DNA of 27,873 nucleotides from DATDAH01 sp036525535 (GTDB lineage Bacteria > Actinomycetota > Acidimicrobiia > Acidimicrobiales > DATDAH01): assembly GCA_036525535.1 (NCBI GenBank), contig DATDAH010000252.1:1-27873 (forward strand), in the 5' to 3' direction. The translations under genes and the position numbers were made by a program. Below are positions 14,866 to 22,154 of this stretch, piece by piece; position 1 is the first letter of the stretch, and every line of letters begins with the position of its first letter. The notes under the pieces were generated by a model. It searched no databases and was not told where the DNA came from. It was given only the letters and a program-made list of their open reading frames with translations.

Positions 14866-15459
14866 GTGGCCCCACCGGACACCGCCGTGGCGGTCGACGG
14901 GGCACCGGTCGAGGGTGCCCCCCTGGCCAACCCGCTGCCCGTGGGCGTGATCGTCTGGCTCAGCTCCGAGCTCATGTTCTTCGCCGGGCTGTTCGCCGCC
15001 TACTTCACCCTCCGATCGGCCAACCCCGTCTGGCCGTCCGCCGCGGCTGACCTCGACGAGGGGCGGGCCGCCATCTTCACCACCGTCCTGGTCGTCAGCA
15101 GCCTGACCATGCACCGGTCGGTCCGGGCGGCCGAAGCCGACCGTCGGGACGAGGCGATGCGCTGGCTCGCCGCCACCTTCCTGCTCGGCCTCGTGTTCGT
15201 CGTGAACCAGGCCCTCGAGTACGCGCACCTCGGCTTCGGCATCGACACCGATGCCTACGGATCGATCTTCTGGTTGCTGACCGGCTTCCACTGGCTCCAC
15301 GTCGTCGCCGGCCTCATCCTGATGCTGGCCTTGGCCCGGCTCAGCTGGGCCGGCACGCGGGCGCCCGTCGGGGTCCACCACCAGGTCGTGGGCTATTACT
15401 GGCACTTCGTCGACGTCGTCTGGGTCGCCGTCTTCGCCGCGGTCTACCTGATCCAGTGA
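14866..15459 (+). CDS. ctaE: Cytochrome c oxidase subunit III
   Basis: Membrane subunit of the aa3 oxidase, 197 residues with five hydrophobic helices, the usual short actinobacterial form. Recognisable motifs include WLSSELMFFAGLFAAYF in the first helix and HHQVVGYYWHFVDVVWV in the last, where the conserved Trp-His-Phe-Val-Asp stretch sits. It starts at GTG 14866 after AGGAAGG (14855-14861) with a 4-nt spacing, so unlike ctaG it has a normal ribosome-binding site. The stop overlaps the qcrC start (GTGA). The ctaE-qcrCAB order is the standard actinobacterial arrangement. Confidence 0.95.
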   Translation: MAPPDTAVAVDGAPVEGAPLANPLPVGVIVWLSSELMFFAGLFAAYFTLRSANPVWPSAAADLDEGRAAIFTTVLVVSSLTMHRSVRAAEADRRDEAMRWLAATFLLGLVFVVNQALEYAHLGFGIDTDAYGSIFWLLTGFHWLHVVAGLILMLALARLSWAGTRAPVGVHHQVVGYYWHFVDVVWVAVFAAVYLIQ

Positions 15460-16211
15460 GGGGGTCGGTGCTCGGCGTGGTGACGGTGGTGGCGCTGAGC
15501 GGGTTGGGCGGCCTGCACGCCGCCGCCCAGTCGAGCGGCGACCAGCCCGCACTGGCCGACGACCCCGAGCTGGTCGCGGCCGGCCAAGAGCTCTTCGCCA
15601 CGGGCTGCTCGAGCTGCCACGGGCTGGCCGGCGAGGGCAGCGTCAACGGTCCCCGCATCGCCGACGCGGGGGAGGCGGCGGCCGACTTCCAGCTCAGGAC
15701 CGGGCGCATGCCCGCCGCCGACATCGAGGGCCAGCAACCGGGGAAGGACCCCGCGTACGGCGATCACGAGATCCAGGCGCTGGTCGCCTATGTCGGATCC
15801 CTGGGCGACGGCCCCCGCATCCCCGACGTGGATCCGGCCCGAGGCGACCTGGCCAACGGCGGCGAGCTCTACCGGGCCAACTGCGCGGCCTGTCACAACG
15901 CCAGCGGCATCGGTGGGGCGCTGAGCTACGGCAGCGAGGCCCCCAGCGTGCGCGACGTGGGGCCGGTCCAGGTGGGCGAGGCGATGCGCACCGGTCCCGG
16001 GCAGATGCCCGTGTTCGGGCCCGACTCGTTCTCGCCCCAAGACCTGGACGACATCGCCCGGTACATCCAGGAGCTGGCGGAGCCGTCGCGCCGGGGCGGA
16101 TTGAGCCTCGGCAGCGTCGGTCCGGTGACGGAAGGGTTCGTCGCCGTCCTCTTCGCTCTCGGCAGCATCGTCCTCGCCACCCGATGGATCACCGCCCGGA
16201 GGGCCTCGTGA
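15456..16211 (+). CDS. qcrC: Dihaem cytochrome c subunit of the bcc complex
   Basis: Membrane-anchored cytochrome cc of 251 residues that carries electrons from the bc complex directly to CuA, so no soluble cytochrome c is needed. It has an N-terminal signal sequence, two haem-binding motifs (CSSCH at 51-55 and CAACH at 143-147), candidate sixth ligands M85 (GRMP) and M184 (GQMP), and a C-terminal membrane helix at about 225-245 with a short basic tail. The start is the GTG at 15456 in the GTGA overlap with ctaE. The stop overlaps qcrA in the same way. Its two-haem form is characteristic of actinobacterial supercomplexes. Confidence 0.95.
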   Translation: MRGSVLGVVTVVALSGLGGLHAAAQSSGDQPALADDPELVAAGQELFATGCSSCHGLAGEGSVNGPRIADAGEAAADFQLRTGRMPAADIEGQQPGKDPAYGDHEIQALVAYVGSLGDGPRIPDVDPARGDLANGGELYRANCAACHNASGIGGALSYGSEAPSVRDVGPVQVGEAMRTGPGQMPVFGPDSFSPQDLDDIARYIQELAEPSRRGGLSLGSVGPVTEGFVAVLFALGSIVLATRWITARRAS

Positions 16212-17092
16212 CCGACCCCTCCACCGAGGCGACCGACGACGAGGCGACCGAGGGCGTCCCCTCGGCCACCGCCCCGGTCATCGCCTTCTGCGCCAGTGCG
16301 GCCGCCGCCGTCGGCCTCGCCGTGGTCTACTCCCTCGGCGGCCAACCCCAAGCCGAAGGCATCCTCCTGGCCATCACCCTCGGTGGGATCGGGTTCGGCC
16401 TCGTGTCGTGGTCCCGCCGCTTCATGCCCGACGACGTGGCCGTCGAGGACCGGGGCAGCGTGGCGTCCGAGCCCGAGGAGATCCAGGCCCTCCTCGACGA
16501 CCTCGGCGCCGAGAAGGCCCAGGTCGGGCGGCGGCACCTGCTCGTGCGCATGCTCGTCATCGCCGGCGGCGCCCTGGGGGTGGCCGCCCTGTTCCCGATC
16601 CGCTCGCTCGGTCCCCGGCCGGGCCGCGGCCTGCACACCACGCCCTACTCCCAGGGCGACCTGCGCCTCGTATCCGAAGAGGGGGCCCCCGTCCGCGTCG
16701 ACGAGCTGGCCGTGAACGGTGTCATCACCGTGTTCCCCGAGGGCTACGAGGGCCAAGAAGACAGCCAGACGCTGCTGCTCAACCTCCCCGAGGGCGAGCT
16801 CCAACCCCGGCCCGGGCGGGAGGACTGGACGGTCGGCGGGCTGGTGGCCTTCTCCAAGATCTGCACCCACGCCGGCTGCCCGGTCGGGCTGTACGAAGAG
16901 CAGACGGGCCTGCTGCTCTGCCCGTGCCACCAGTCGACCTTCGACGTCAACGAGGCCGCCCGGCCCGTGTTCGGCCCCGCCACCCGCTCGCTCCCCCAGC
17001 TCCCGCTGGGCACTGACGACGAGGGCTACCTGATCGCGACCGGCGACTTCTCCGGCCCCGTCGGGCCCGGCTTCTGGGACCGCGACCGTTGA
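16208..17092 (+). CDS. qcrA: Rieske iron-sulfur subunit of the bcc complex
   Basis: Rieske 2Fe-2S protein of 294 residues. It has three N-terminal membrane segments (about 24-44, 50-68 and 111-130), the triple-helix anchor typical of actinobacterial QcrA rather than the single anchor of mitochondrial forms. The extracytoplasmic domain holds the cluster motifs CTHAGC (C219, H221, disulphide C224) and CPCH (C238, disulphide C240, H241). The start is taken at GTG 16208, which overlaps the qcrC stop; an upstream in-frame start would add eight residues from inside qcrC. The stop overlaps a TTG start for qcrB. Confidence 0.95.
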   Translation: MTDPSTEATDDEATEGVPSATAPVIAFCASAAAAVGLAVVYSLGGQPQAEGILLAITLGGIGFGLVSWSRRFMPDDVAVEDRGSVASEPEEIQALLDDLGAEKAQVGRRHLLVRMLVIAGGALGVAALFPIRSLGPRPGRGLHTTPYSQGDLRLVSEEGAPVRVDELAVNGVITVFPEGYEGQEDSQTLLLNLPEGELQPRPGREDWTVGGLVAFSKICTHAGCPVGLYEEQTGLLLCPCHQSTFDVNEAARPVFGPATRSLPQLPLGTDDEGYLIATGDFSGPVGPGFWDRDR

Positions 17093-18420
17093 TCCTGCGC
17101 CGGCTCCTCGACTGGGCCGACTCCCGAACCGGCGTCGCCGGCACCACCCGGCGCTACGTCGACAAGATCTTCCCGAACCAGTGGTCGTTCCTGCTCGGCG
17201 AGGTGACGCTCTACTCCTTCATCATCCTGGTGGCCACGGGGACCTGGTTGGCTTTCTTCTTCCAACCGAGCACGGCCGAGACGATCTACGACGGCAGCTA
17301 CGCCCCCCTCCGGGGCGTGGCCATGAGCAAGGCCTATGCCTCGGCCCTCGACCTGAGCTTCGACGTCCGGGCCGGGCTGGTCATGCGCCAGATGCACCAT
17401 TGGGCGGCGCTCCTCTTCGTCGCCGCCATGACGGCCCACCTGGCCCGGGTGTTCTTCACCGGCGCCTTCCGCCGCCCTCGGGAGCTGAACTGGATCATCG
17501 GCGTCGTCCTGCTCATCCTGGCCATCGTCAACGGCTTCGCCGGCTACTCGATGCTCGACGACCAGCTGTCGGGAACCGGCCTGCGCATCGCCTACTCCGT
17601 CGTCCTGTCGATTCCGGTGGCCGGCACCTGGATGGCGTCGCTCTTCTTCGGCGGCGACTTCCCGGGGGACCAGATCATCAGCCGCCTGTTCGTGATCCAC
17701 GTCTACCTGGTGCCCATCGTCATCGGGATCCTCCTCTCCGGTCACCTGGCGCTGGTCGTGGCCCACAAGCACACCCACTTCGCGGGCGACGGGGCCACCG
17801 AGGACAACGTCGTCGGCGAGCGCCTCTGGCCGACCTACGCGGCCAAGGCGGGCGGCCTGTTCTTCGTGGTCGCCGCCGTGGTCGCCCTCCTGGCCGGGAT
17901 CGCCCAGATCAACCCGATCTGGGTCTACGGCCCGTTCCGACCGGCCAACGTCAGCACCCTGTCCCAGCCCGACTGGTACATGGGATGGCTCGAGGGGGCC
18001 ATGCGCCTGATGCCGCCGTGGGAGATCCGCGCCTTCGGATTCGAGCTCCCCAACCCGTTCTTCCCGGGCGTCCTGATCCCCGGCGTCACCTTCGGCATGC
18101 TGCTGGCCTGGCCGTTCCTGGAGGCGAGGTTCAGCGGCGACCACGCCGAGCACCACGTCCTCGACCGTCCCCGGGACCGCCCGCTGCGCACGGCCCTGGG
18201 TGTGGCCACGTTGGCCTTCTACACCGTGCTCGGCCTGGGCGGAGCCAGCGACGCGCTCTCGACGCTGTTCGACATCTCGCTCAACCGGCTGATCTGGACC
18301 CTGCGGGTCCTGCTCTTCGTGGTCCCGGTCGTCGCCGCCTACCTGACCCGACAGCTCTGCCTCGAACTGCAACACCGTGACGGCCCGGTCCCCGTCGAGG
18401 AACCAACGCCAACGGGCTAG
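17089..18420 (+). CDS. qcrB: Cytochrome b subunit of the bcc complex (TTG start)
   Basis: Quinol-oxidising membrane subunit, 443 residues. Haem ligands are H103 and H117 in the second helix (14 apart) and H204 and H219 in the fourth (15 apart). PDWY replaces the PEWY of many cytochromes b in the quinol site, as is common in Actinobacteria, followed by WLEGAMRLMPPWE. Translation appears to begin at TTG 17089 within a TTGA overlap with the qcrA stop; residues from there (ILRRLLDWADSRTG) fit the family N-terminus. It is shorter than the roughly 545-residue mycobacterial and corynebacterial proteins, lacking their long C-terminal extension. It is the last gene of ctaE-qcrC-qcrA-qcrB. Confidence 0.94.
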   Translation: MILRRLLDWADSRTGVAGTTRRYVDKIFPNQWSFLLGEVTLYSFIILVATGTWLAFFFQPSTAETIYDGSYAPLRGVAMSKAYASALDLSFDVRAGLVMRQMHHWAALLFVAAMTAHLARVFFTGAFRRPRELNWIIGVVLLILAIVNGFAGYSMLDDQLSGTGLRIAYSVVLSIPVAGTWMASLFFGGDFPGDQIISRLFVIHVYLVPIVIGILLSGHLALVVAHKHTHFAGDGATEDNVVGERLWPTYAAKAGGLFFVVAAVVALLAGIAQINPIWVYGPFRPANVSTLSQPDWYMGWLEGAMRLMPPWEIRAFGFELPNPFFPGVLIPGVTFGMLLAWPFLEARFSGDHAEHHVLDRPRDRPLRTALGVATLAFYTVLGLGGASDALSTLFDISLNRLIWTLRVLLFVVPVVAAYLTRQLCLELQHRDGPVPVEEPTPTG

Positions 18421-18448
18421 GGCCGCGAGCCGAACTTCCCGGCGACGA

Positions 18449-18475
18449 TGTCGAGAACTCGGGGGCTGCTCCGTC
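18449..18475 (+). promoter_or_regulatory. ECF42-type promoter upstream of the DGPF-sigma operon
   Basis: TGTCGA (18449-18454), a 17-nt spacer and CGTC (18472-18475) match the motif I recall as reported for ECF42 sigma factors (TGTCGA at -35, CG[A/T]C at -10). It lies 49 nt before the DGPF gene start. Since the sigma gene is second in this operon, the site would make the operon autoregulated. Confidence 0.65.
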
Positions 18476-18524
18476 CCAGGGGTACAGCCGGCCGGCAGGG
18501 CCGACGTCACACAAGGAGAACACC

Positions 18525-18932
18525 ATGGCCAAGTACCTGTTGCTCAAGCACTACCGAGGCGCGCCGGCGGCCGTCAACGACGCGCCGATGGACCAGTGGA
18601 CACCCGACGAGGTCGAGGCCCACATCGGGTTCATGAACGACTTCGCCGCTCGGCTCGAGGACAGCGGCGAGTTCATCGACGGCCAGGCACTGTCGCCGGA
18701 CGGCGTGTGGGTCCGCTACGACGGCGAGGGTCGGCCGCCGGTGACCGACGGCCCGTTCGCCGAGACGAAGGACCTGATCGCGGGCTGGATGGTGATCGAC
18801 GTCGACACCTACGAGCGAGCGATCGAGCTCGCGGGTGAGCTGTCGGCCGCGCCGGGGGCCGGCGGCCAGCCGATCCACGAATGGCTGGAGGTCCGACCCT
18901 TGCTGACCGCGCCACCCACCGTCACGCAGTGA
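18525..18932 (+). CDS. DGPF-domain (YCII-related) protein
   Basis: Small cytosolic protein of 135 residues from the YCII-related family, with the name-giving motif DGPFAETK at 75-82 and the usual ferredoxin-like alternation (MAKYLLLKHY at the start, GWMVIDVDTYERAIELA after the motif). Biochemical function is not established. Such proteins are typically encoded beside ECF42 sigma factors, exactly as here. It has a strong AAGGAG Shine-Dalgarno ending 6 nt before the ATG. The stop overlaps the sigma gene start by GTGA. A promoter matching the ECF42 motif lies 49 nt upstream, so it is a likely target of that sigma factor. Confidence 0.92.
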   Translation: MAKYLLLKHYRGAPAAVNDAPMDQWTPDEVEAHIGFMNDFAARLEDSGEFIDGQALSPDGVWVRYDGEGRPPVTDGPFAETKDLIAGWMVIDVDTYERAIELAGELSAAPGAGGQPIHEWLEVRPLLTAPPTVTQ

Positions 18933-20086
18933 CCGCGGACGACGTCGAGCTGCGCGAGCTCGTTCCCCGGGTCCTGAGCGTCCTCGTCCGTCGCGGAGCT
19001 GACTTCGCGACGGCCGAGGACGCCGTGCAGGAGGCGCTCATCCGGGCGCTCGCGGCGTGGGACGACGAGGGGCCCGCCGACCGCACGGGGTGGCTCATCA
19101 CGGTCGCGTGGCGAGCCTTCCTCGACATGACGCGGTCAGAGAGGGCGCGTCACGACCGAGAGGCCCGCTTCGACACCGAACCGCCGGCCGGCGCGATCCC
19201 GAGCGCCGACGACACGTTGCCCCTCTACTTCCTGTGCGCGCACCCCGATCTGACGTCGTCGTCGGCGGTGGCGTTGACCCTGCGAGCCGTAGGGGGCCTC
19301 ACCACCCGCCAGATCGCTCAGGCCTACCTCGTGCCCGAGCCCACCATGGCCCAGCGCATCAGCCGCGCCAAGCGCACGGTCAGCCAGGCCGGTGTTGATC
19401 GTCCGGGCGACGTTGGCACGGTGATGCGAGTGCTGTACCTCGTCTTCAACGAGGGCTACTCCGGCGACGTCGACCTCGCGGCCGAGGCGATCCGACTGAC
19501 CCGCCAGCTGGCGGCCCTGGTCGACGACCCGGAGGTGCACGGATTACTCGCCCTGATGCTCCTCCACCACGCCCGCCGCCGCAGCCGCACCCGACCGGAC
19601 GGAAGCATCGTGCCGCTCGCCGACCAGGACCGCAGCCAATGGGACACCGGGCTCATCGCCGAGGGGATCGACATCGCCCACGCCGCGCTCGCCCGCAATC
19701 AGCTCGGGGAATATCAGGCGCAAGCCGCGATCGCCGCGCTCCATGCCGACGCGCCGCGTGTCGAGGAGACCGACTGGGTCCAGATCGTGGAGTGGTACGA
19801 CGAGCTCCTCCGGTTCGCCGACACGCCGATCGTCCGGCTCAACCGTGCGGTCGCCGTCGGCGAGGCCGACGGCGCGCCCGCAGGACTGGCCGCACTGGCC
19901 GAGGTCGACGAACCCGTCCCGCGGCGCGAAGCGGTCGCCGCCCATCTCCACGAGAAGAACGGCGATCTCGAGCTCGCGGCCCGCCTGTACGCCGATGCCG
20001 CCCGCAACGCACCCAACCTCGCCGAACGGGACCACCAGACACGCCAAGCGGCGAGACTCAACCAGCACCTGGCCCGCCGGGACTAG
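18929..20086 (+). CDS. ECF42-type RNA polymerase sigma factor with long C-terminal extension
   Basis: Sigma factor of 385 residues, about twice the length of a simple ECF. Region 2 spans about 8-75 (RRGADFATAEDAVQEALIRAL, TGWLITVAWRAFLDMTRSERAR). Region 4 spans about 115-152, with helix-turn-helix TTRQIAQAYLVPEPTMAQR. Residues about 160-385 form a helical extension with TPR-like character (VLYLVFNEGYSG, LLALMLLHHARRRSR, then repeated Ala-rich helix pairs). This architecture plus the adjacent DGPF gene defines ECF42. There is no anti-sigma gene beside it, consistent with control by the extension. The start is GTG 18929 in the GTGA overlap; earlier in-frame starts fall inside the DGPF gene. Its TAG stop shares a CTAG with the convergent dapB stop. 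Confidence 0.9.
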   Translation: MTADDVELRELVPRVLSVLVRRGADFATAEDAVQEALIRALAAWDDEGPADRTGWLITVAWRAFLDMTRSERARHDREARFDTEPPAGAIPSADDTLPLYFLCAHPDLTSSSAVALTLRAVGGLTTRQIAQAYLVPEPTMAQRISRAKRTVSQAGVDRPGDVGTVMRVLYLVFNEGYSGDVDLAAEAIRLTRQLAALVDDPEVHGLLALMLLHHARRRSRTRPDGSIVPLADQDRSQWDTGLIAEGIDIAHAALARNQLGEYQAQAAIAALHADAPRVEETDWVQIVEWYDELLRFADTPIVRLNRAVAVGEADGAPAGLAALAEVDEPVPRREAVAAHLHEKNGDLELAARLYADAARNAPNLAERDHQTRQAARLNQHLARRD

Positions 20087-20874
20087 AGGCCGAGGAGGTT
20101 GTCGAGGCCGACGGTGAGTCCGTCGGTGTCGGCCACCTTCTTGACAGCCAGGAGCACGCCGGGCATGAAGGACGACCGGTCGTAGGAGTCGTGGCGGATC
20201 GTGAGGGACTGGCCCATGGTCCCGAGCATGACCTCTTGATGGGCGATGAGCCCCTGCAGGCGGACCGAGTGGATGGGAATCGGTCCGGCCCGACCACCGC
20301 GGGCGCCGTCGACCACCTCGTCGGTGGTGGGGTCGTCGATCCAGTCGTCGGACGCCTTGGCCATGCGCTCCGCAGTGAGGATGGCCGTGCCTGAAGGGGC
20401 GTCGACCTTCGCGCCGTGGTGCAGCTCGATGACCTCGGCCGACTCGAAGTAGGGCGCCGCCATCTCGGCGAAGCGCATCATCAGCACGGCGCCGATGGCG
20501 AAGTTGGGGGCCACGATGCAGTTGCTCTTGGTGAACTCCTTGCGCAGCCGGTCGTAGTCCTTTCGCGAGAAGCCCGTGGTGCCGACCACGGCGTGCACAC
20601 CGTTGGCGGCCAGCCAGTCCAGGTTCTTCTTGGCGGCCTGGCGCACGGTGAAGTCGATGGCGACGTCCACGTCCTCGGGATCGAGGCTCTCGGCGCTCGG
20701 ACCGACCTGGATGGCGTCGAGGCTCTGGTCCCGGGTGACCTCGCGCAGGTCGAACCCGGCGTGGTGGGGATCGATGGCGGCGACCAGGTTCAGGTCGGGG
20801 TCGGCAGCGACGGCGGCGCAGACCGTGGCCCCCATCCGTCCGCCGGCACCGAAGACGGCGACACGCAGGGTCAT
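20083..20874 (-). CDS. dapB: 4-hydroxy-tetrahydrodipicolinate reductase
   Basis: NAD(P)H-dependent second enzyme of the diaminopimelate/lysine branch, 263 residues, cytosolic. The N-terminal nucleotide-binding loop is FGAGGRMG (8-15). The substrate domain carries ELHHGAKVDAPSGTA with H152, H153 and K156, the DapB signature and catalytic residues. The GTTGF motif at 98-102 also fits. The ATG at 20874 lies 11 nt past the M16 peptidase stop. A TAGGGT (20888-20883) that includes that stop could act as a -10 box 8 nt upstream, so independent transcription is possible. It meets the sigma factor gene tail to tail with a 4-bp CTAG overlap. Confidence 0.96.
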   Translation of the reverse strand: MTLRVAVFGAGGRMGATVCAAVAADPDLNLVAAIDPHHAGFDLREVTRDQSLDAIQVGPSAESLDPEDVDVAIDFTVRQAAKKNLDWLAANGVHAVVGTTGFSRKDYDRLRKEFTKSNCIVAPNFAIGAVLMMRFAEMAAPYFESAEVIELHHGAKVDAPSGTAILTAERMAKASDDWIDDPTTDEVVDGARGGRAGPIPIHSVRLQGLIAHQEVMLGTMGQSLTIRHDSYDRSSFMPGVLLAVKKVADTDGLTVGLDNLLGL

Positions 20875-20885
20875 GGCGTCGGACC

Positions 20886-22154
20886 CTACATCCCGACGGT
20901 GTCTCCCAGCCCGGCCAACATCCGGTTCAGACCGTCGTCCCGGGGACCCACCACGGCCACCGCCCGAGGGCCACCGAGCACGCGCTCCACCACGGCGGCC
21001 ACGTCCTCGACCGTCACGGCCCGCAGCGCGGCGACATCCTCGTCGATGGCGATGACCCGGCCCAGCGCACTCATCAGGCTGCCGGTGCGACCGAGGCGAC
21101 TGCCCGTGTCCTCCAGCCCGAGCACCAGCGAGCCGGTCAGGTAGCCGACGGCGATGTCCCGCTCGTCCTGGGTGATGCCGTCGGCGACCAGGCGGTCGAC
21201 TTCACCCACCAGCAGGTCGATCACGACCGTGGCCTGCTCCGGAGCGGTCCCGGCGTAGGCCGTGAACTGTCCGGCGTCCGAGGAAGGCGAGGGCGACGAC
21301 CAGACCGAGTACGCCAGGCCCCGCTTCTCGCGGATCTCTTGGAACAGGCGGCTGGACAGGCCCCCGCCGAGGACCTGATTGGCCACGGCCAGGGCGTACC
21401 GGTCGGGATGCCCCGAGGGCAGGGAGCGCCAGCCCAGCGCGATGTGGGTCTGCTCGCCGGGCCGGTCGACCGTGGTCACGGGGATGACGGCCTCGCCCGG
21501 CGGCGTGCGGGCCACCAGGCCGTCGCTGTGCCCACCCGGGAACCGGTCGGTGACCCGGCGCACGATGTCGTCGTGGTCGACCGGGCCGGCTACGGCCACA
21601 AGGAGGTCCTCGGTGCGGTAATAGCGACGGTGGAAGTCGGCGATCGTGTCCCGATCGAGGCCGGTGACGGTCTCGACGCTGCCGATGACCTCCCGACCCA
21701 GGGGATGATTCGGGAACACCGCCTCGGTCAGGGCCACATGGATGCGGTCATCGGGCGTGTCCAGGCTGGCCGCCAGCTCGTCGAGGATGACGTCCCGCTC
21801 CACCTCGACGTCGTCGCCGTGGAACGCGGGGTCCACGACGACATCGGCCAGGAGGTCGACGGCCATCGCCAACTCGCCGGCGGGGACCCGGGCGTAGAAG
21901 GCCGTGGCCTCCCGCCCGGTGAAGGCGTTCATGTCACCGCCGACCCGATCGATGGTCTCGGCGATCTCCAGAGCCGACCGGTCGGCCGTGCCCTTGAAGA
22001 GAAGATGTTCCAGGAAGTGCGACGCCCCGGCGAGGGCGTCAGGTTCGTCGCGGGCACCTACCTGCGCCCACACGCCGACGGCAACCGACGGCGCGTGGGG
22101 CAGGTCCTCGGTGACGACCCGGAGGCCGTCAGCGAGGGTGCTCGACTGGATCAG
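20886..22154 (-). CDS. M16-family zinc peptidase, probable CTG start
   Basis: Insulinase/processing-peptidase family protein of 422 residues, cytosolic, commonly encoded after pnp in Actinobacteria. The inverted zinc motif HFLEH gives H46, E49 and H50, with E126 (DVILDELAAS) 76 residues on as third ligand. The C-terminal half has the usual SSRLFQEIREKRGLAYSVWS. The conserved N-terminal segment TLADGLRVVTEDLPHAPSVAVG lies upstream of the first GTG (22073) and no ATG, GTG or TTG precedes it in frame before the pnp stop. The only reasonable start is CTG 22154, overlapping the pnp TGA as CTGA, the same geometry as other junctions here. A GTG 22073 start would remove the first beta strand. Confidence 0.88.
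   Translation of the reverse strand: MIQSSTLADGLRVVTEDLPHAPSVAVGVWAQVGARDEPDALAGASHFLEHLLFKGTADRSALEIAETIDRVGGDMNAFTGREATAFYARVPAGELAMAVDLLADVVVDPAFHGDDVEVERDVILDELAASLDTPDDRIHVALTEAVFPNHPLGREVIGSVETVTGLDRDTIADFHRRYYRTEDLLVAVAGPVDHDDIVRRVTDRFPGGHSDGLVARTPPGEAVIPVTTVDRPGEQTHIALGWRSLPSGHPDRYALAVANQVLGGGLSSRLFQEIREKRGLAYSVWSSPSPSSDAGQFTAYAGTAPEQATVVIDLLVGEVDRLVADGITQDERDIAVGYLTGSLVLGLEDTGSRLGRTGSLMSALGRVIAIDEDVAALRAVTVEDVAAVVERVLGGPRAVAVVGPRDDGLNRMLAGLGDTVGM

Noticed and set aside
13972..15552. Minus-strand frame across ctaE and ctaG (about 526 codons)
   Set aside because: It reads antisense through ctaE and then out of frame through ctaG. Arg/Pro/Gly-rich, no motif.
18525..20086. DGPF-sigma pair as a horizontally acquired island
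   Set aside because: Codon use looked slightly different by eye, but I could not measure it. There are no flanking repeats or mobility genes, and the flush CTAG and leader junctions give no sign of recent insertion.
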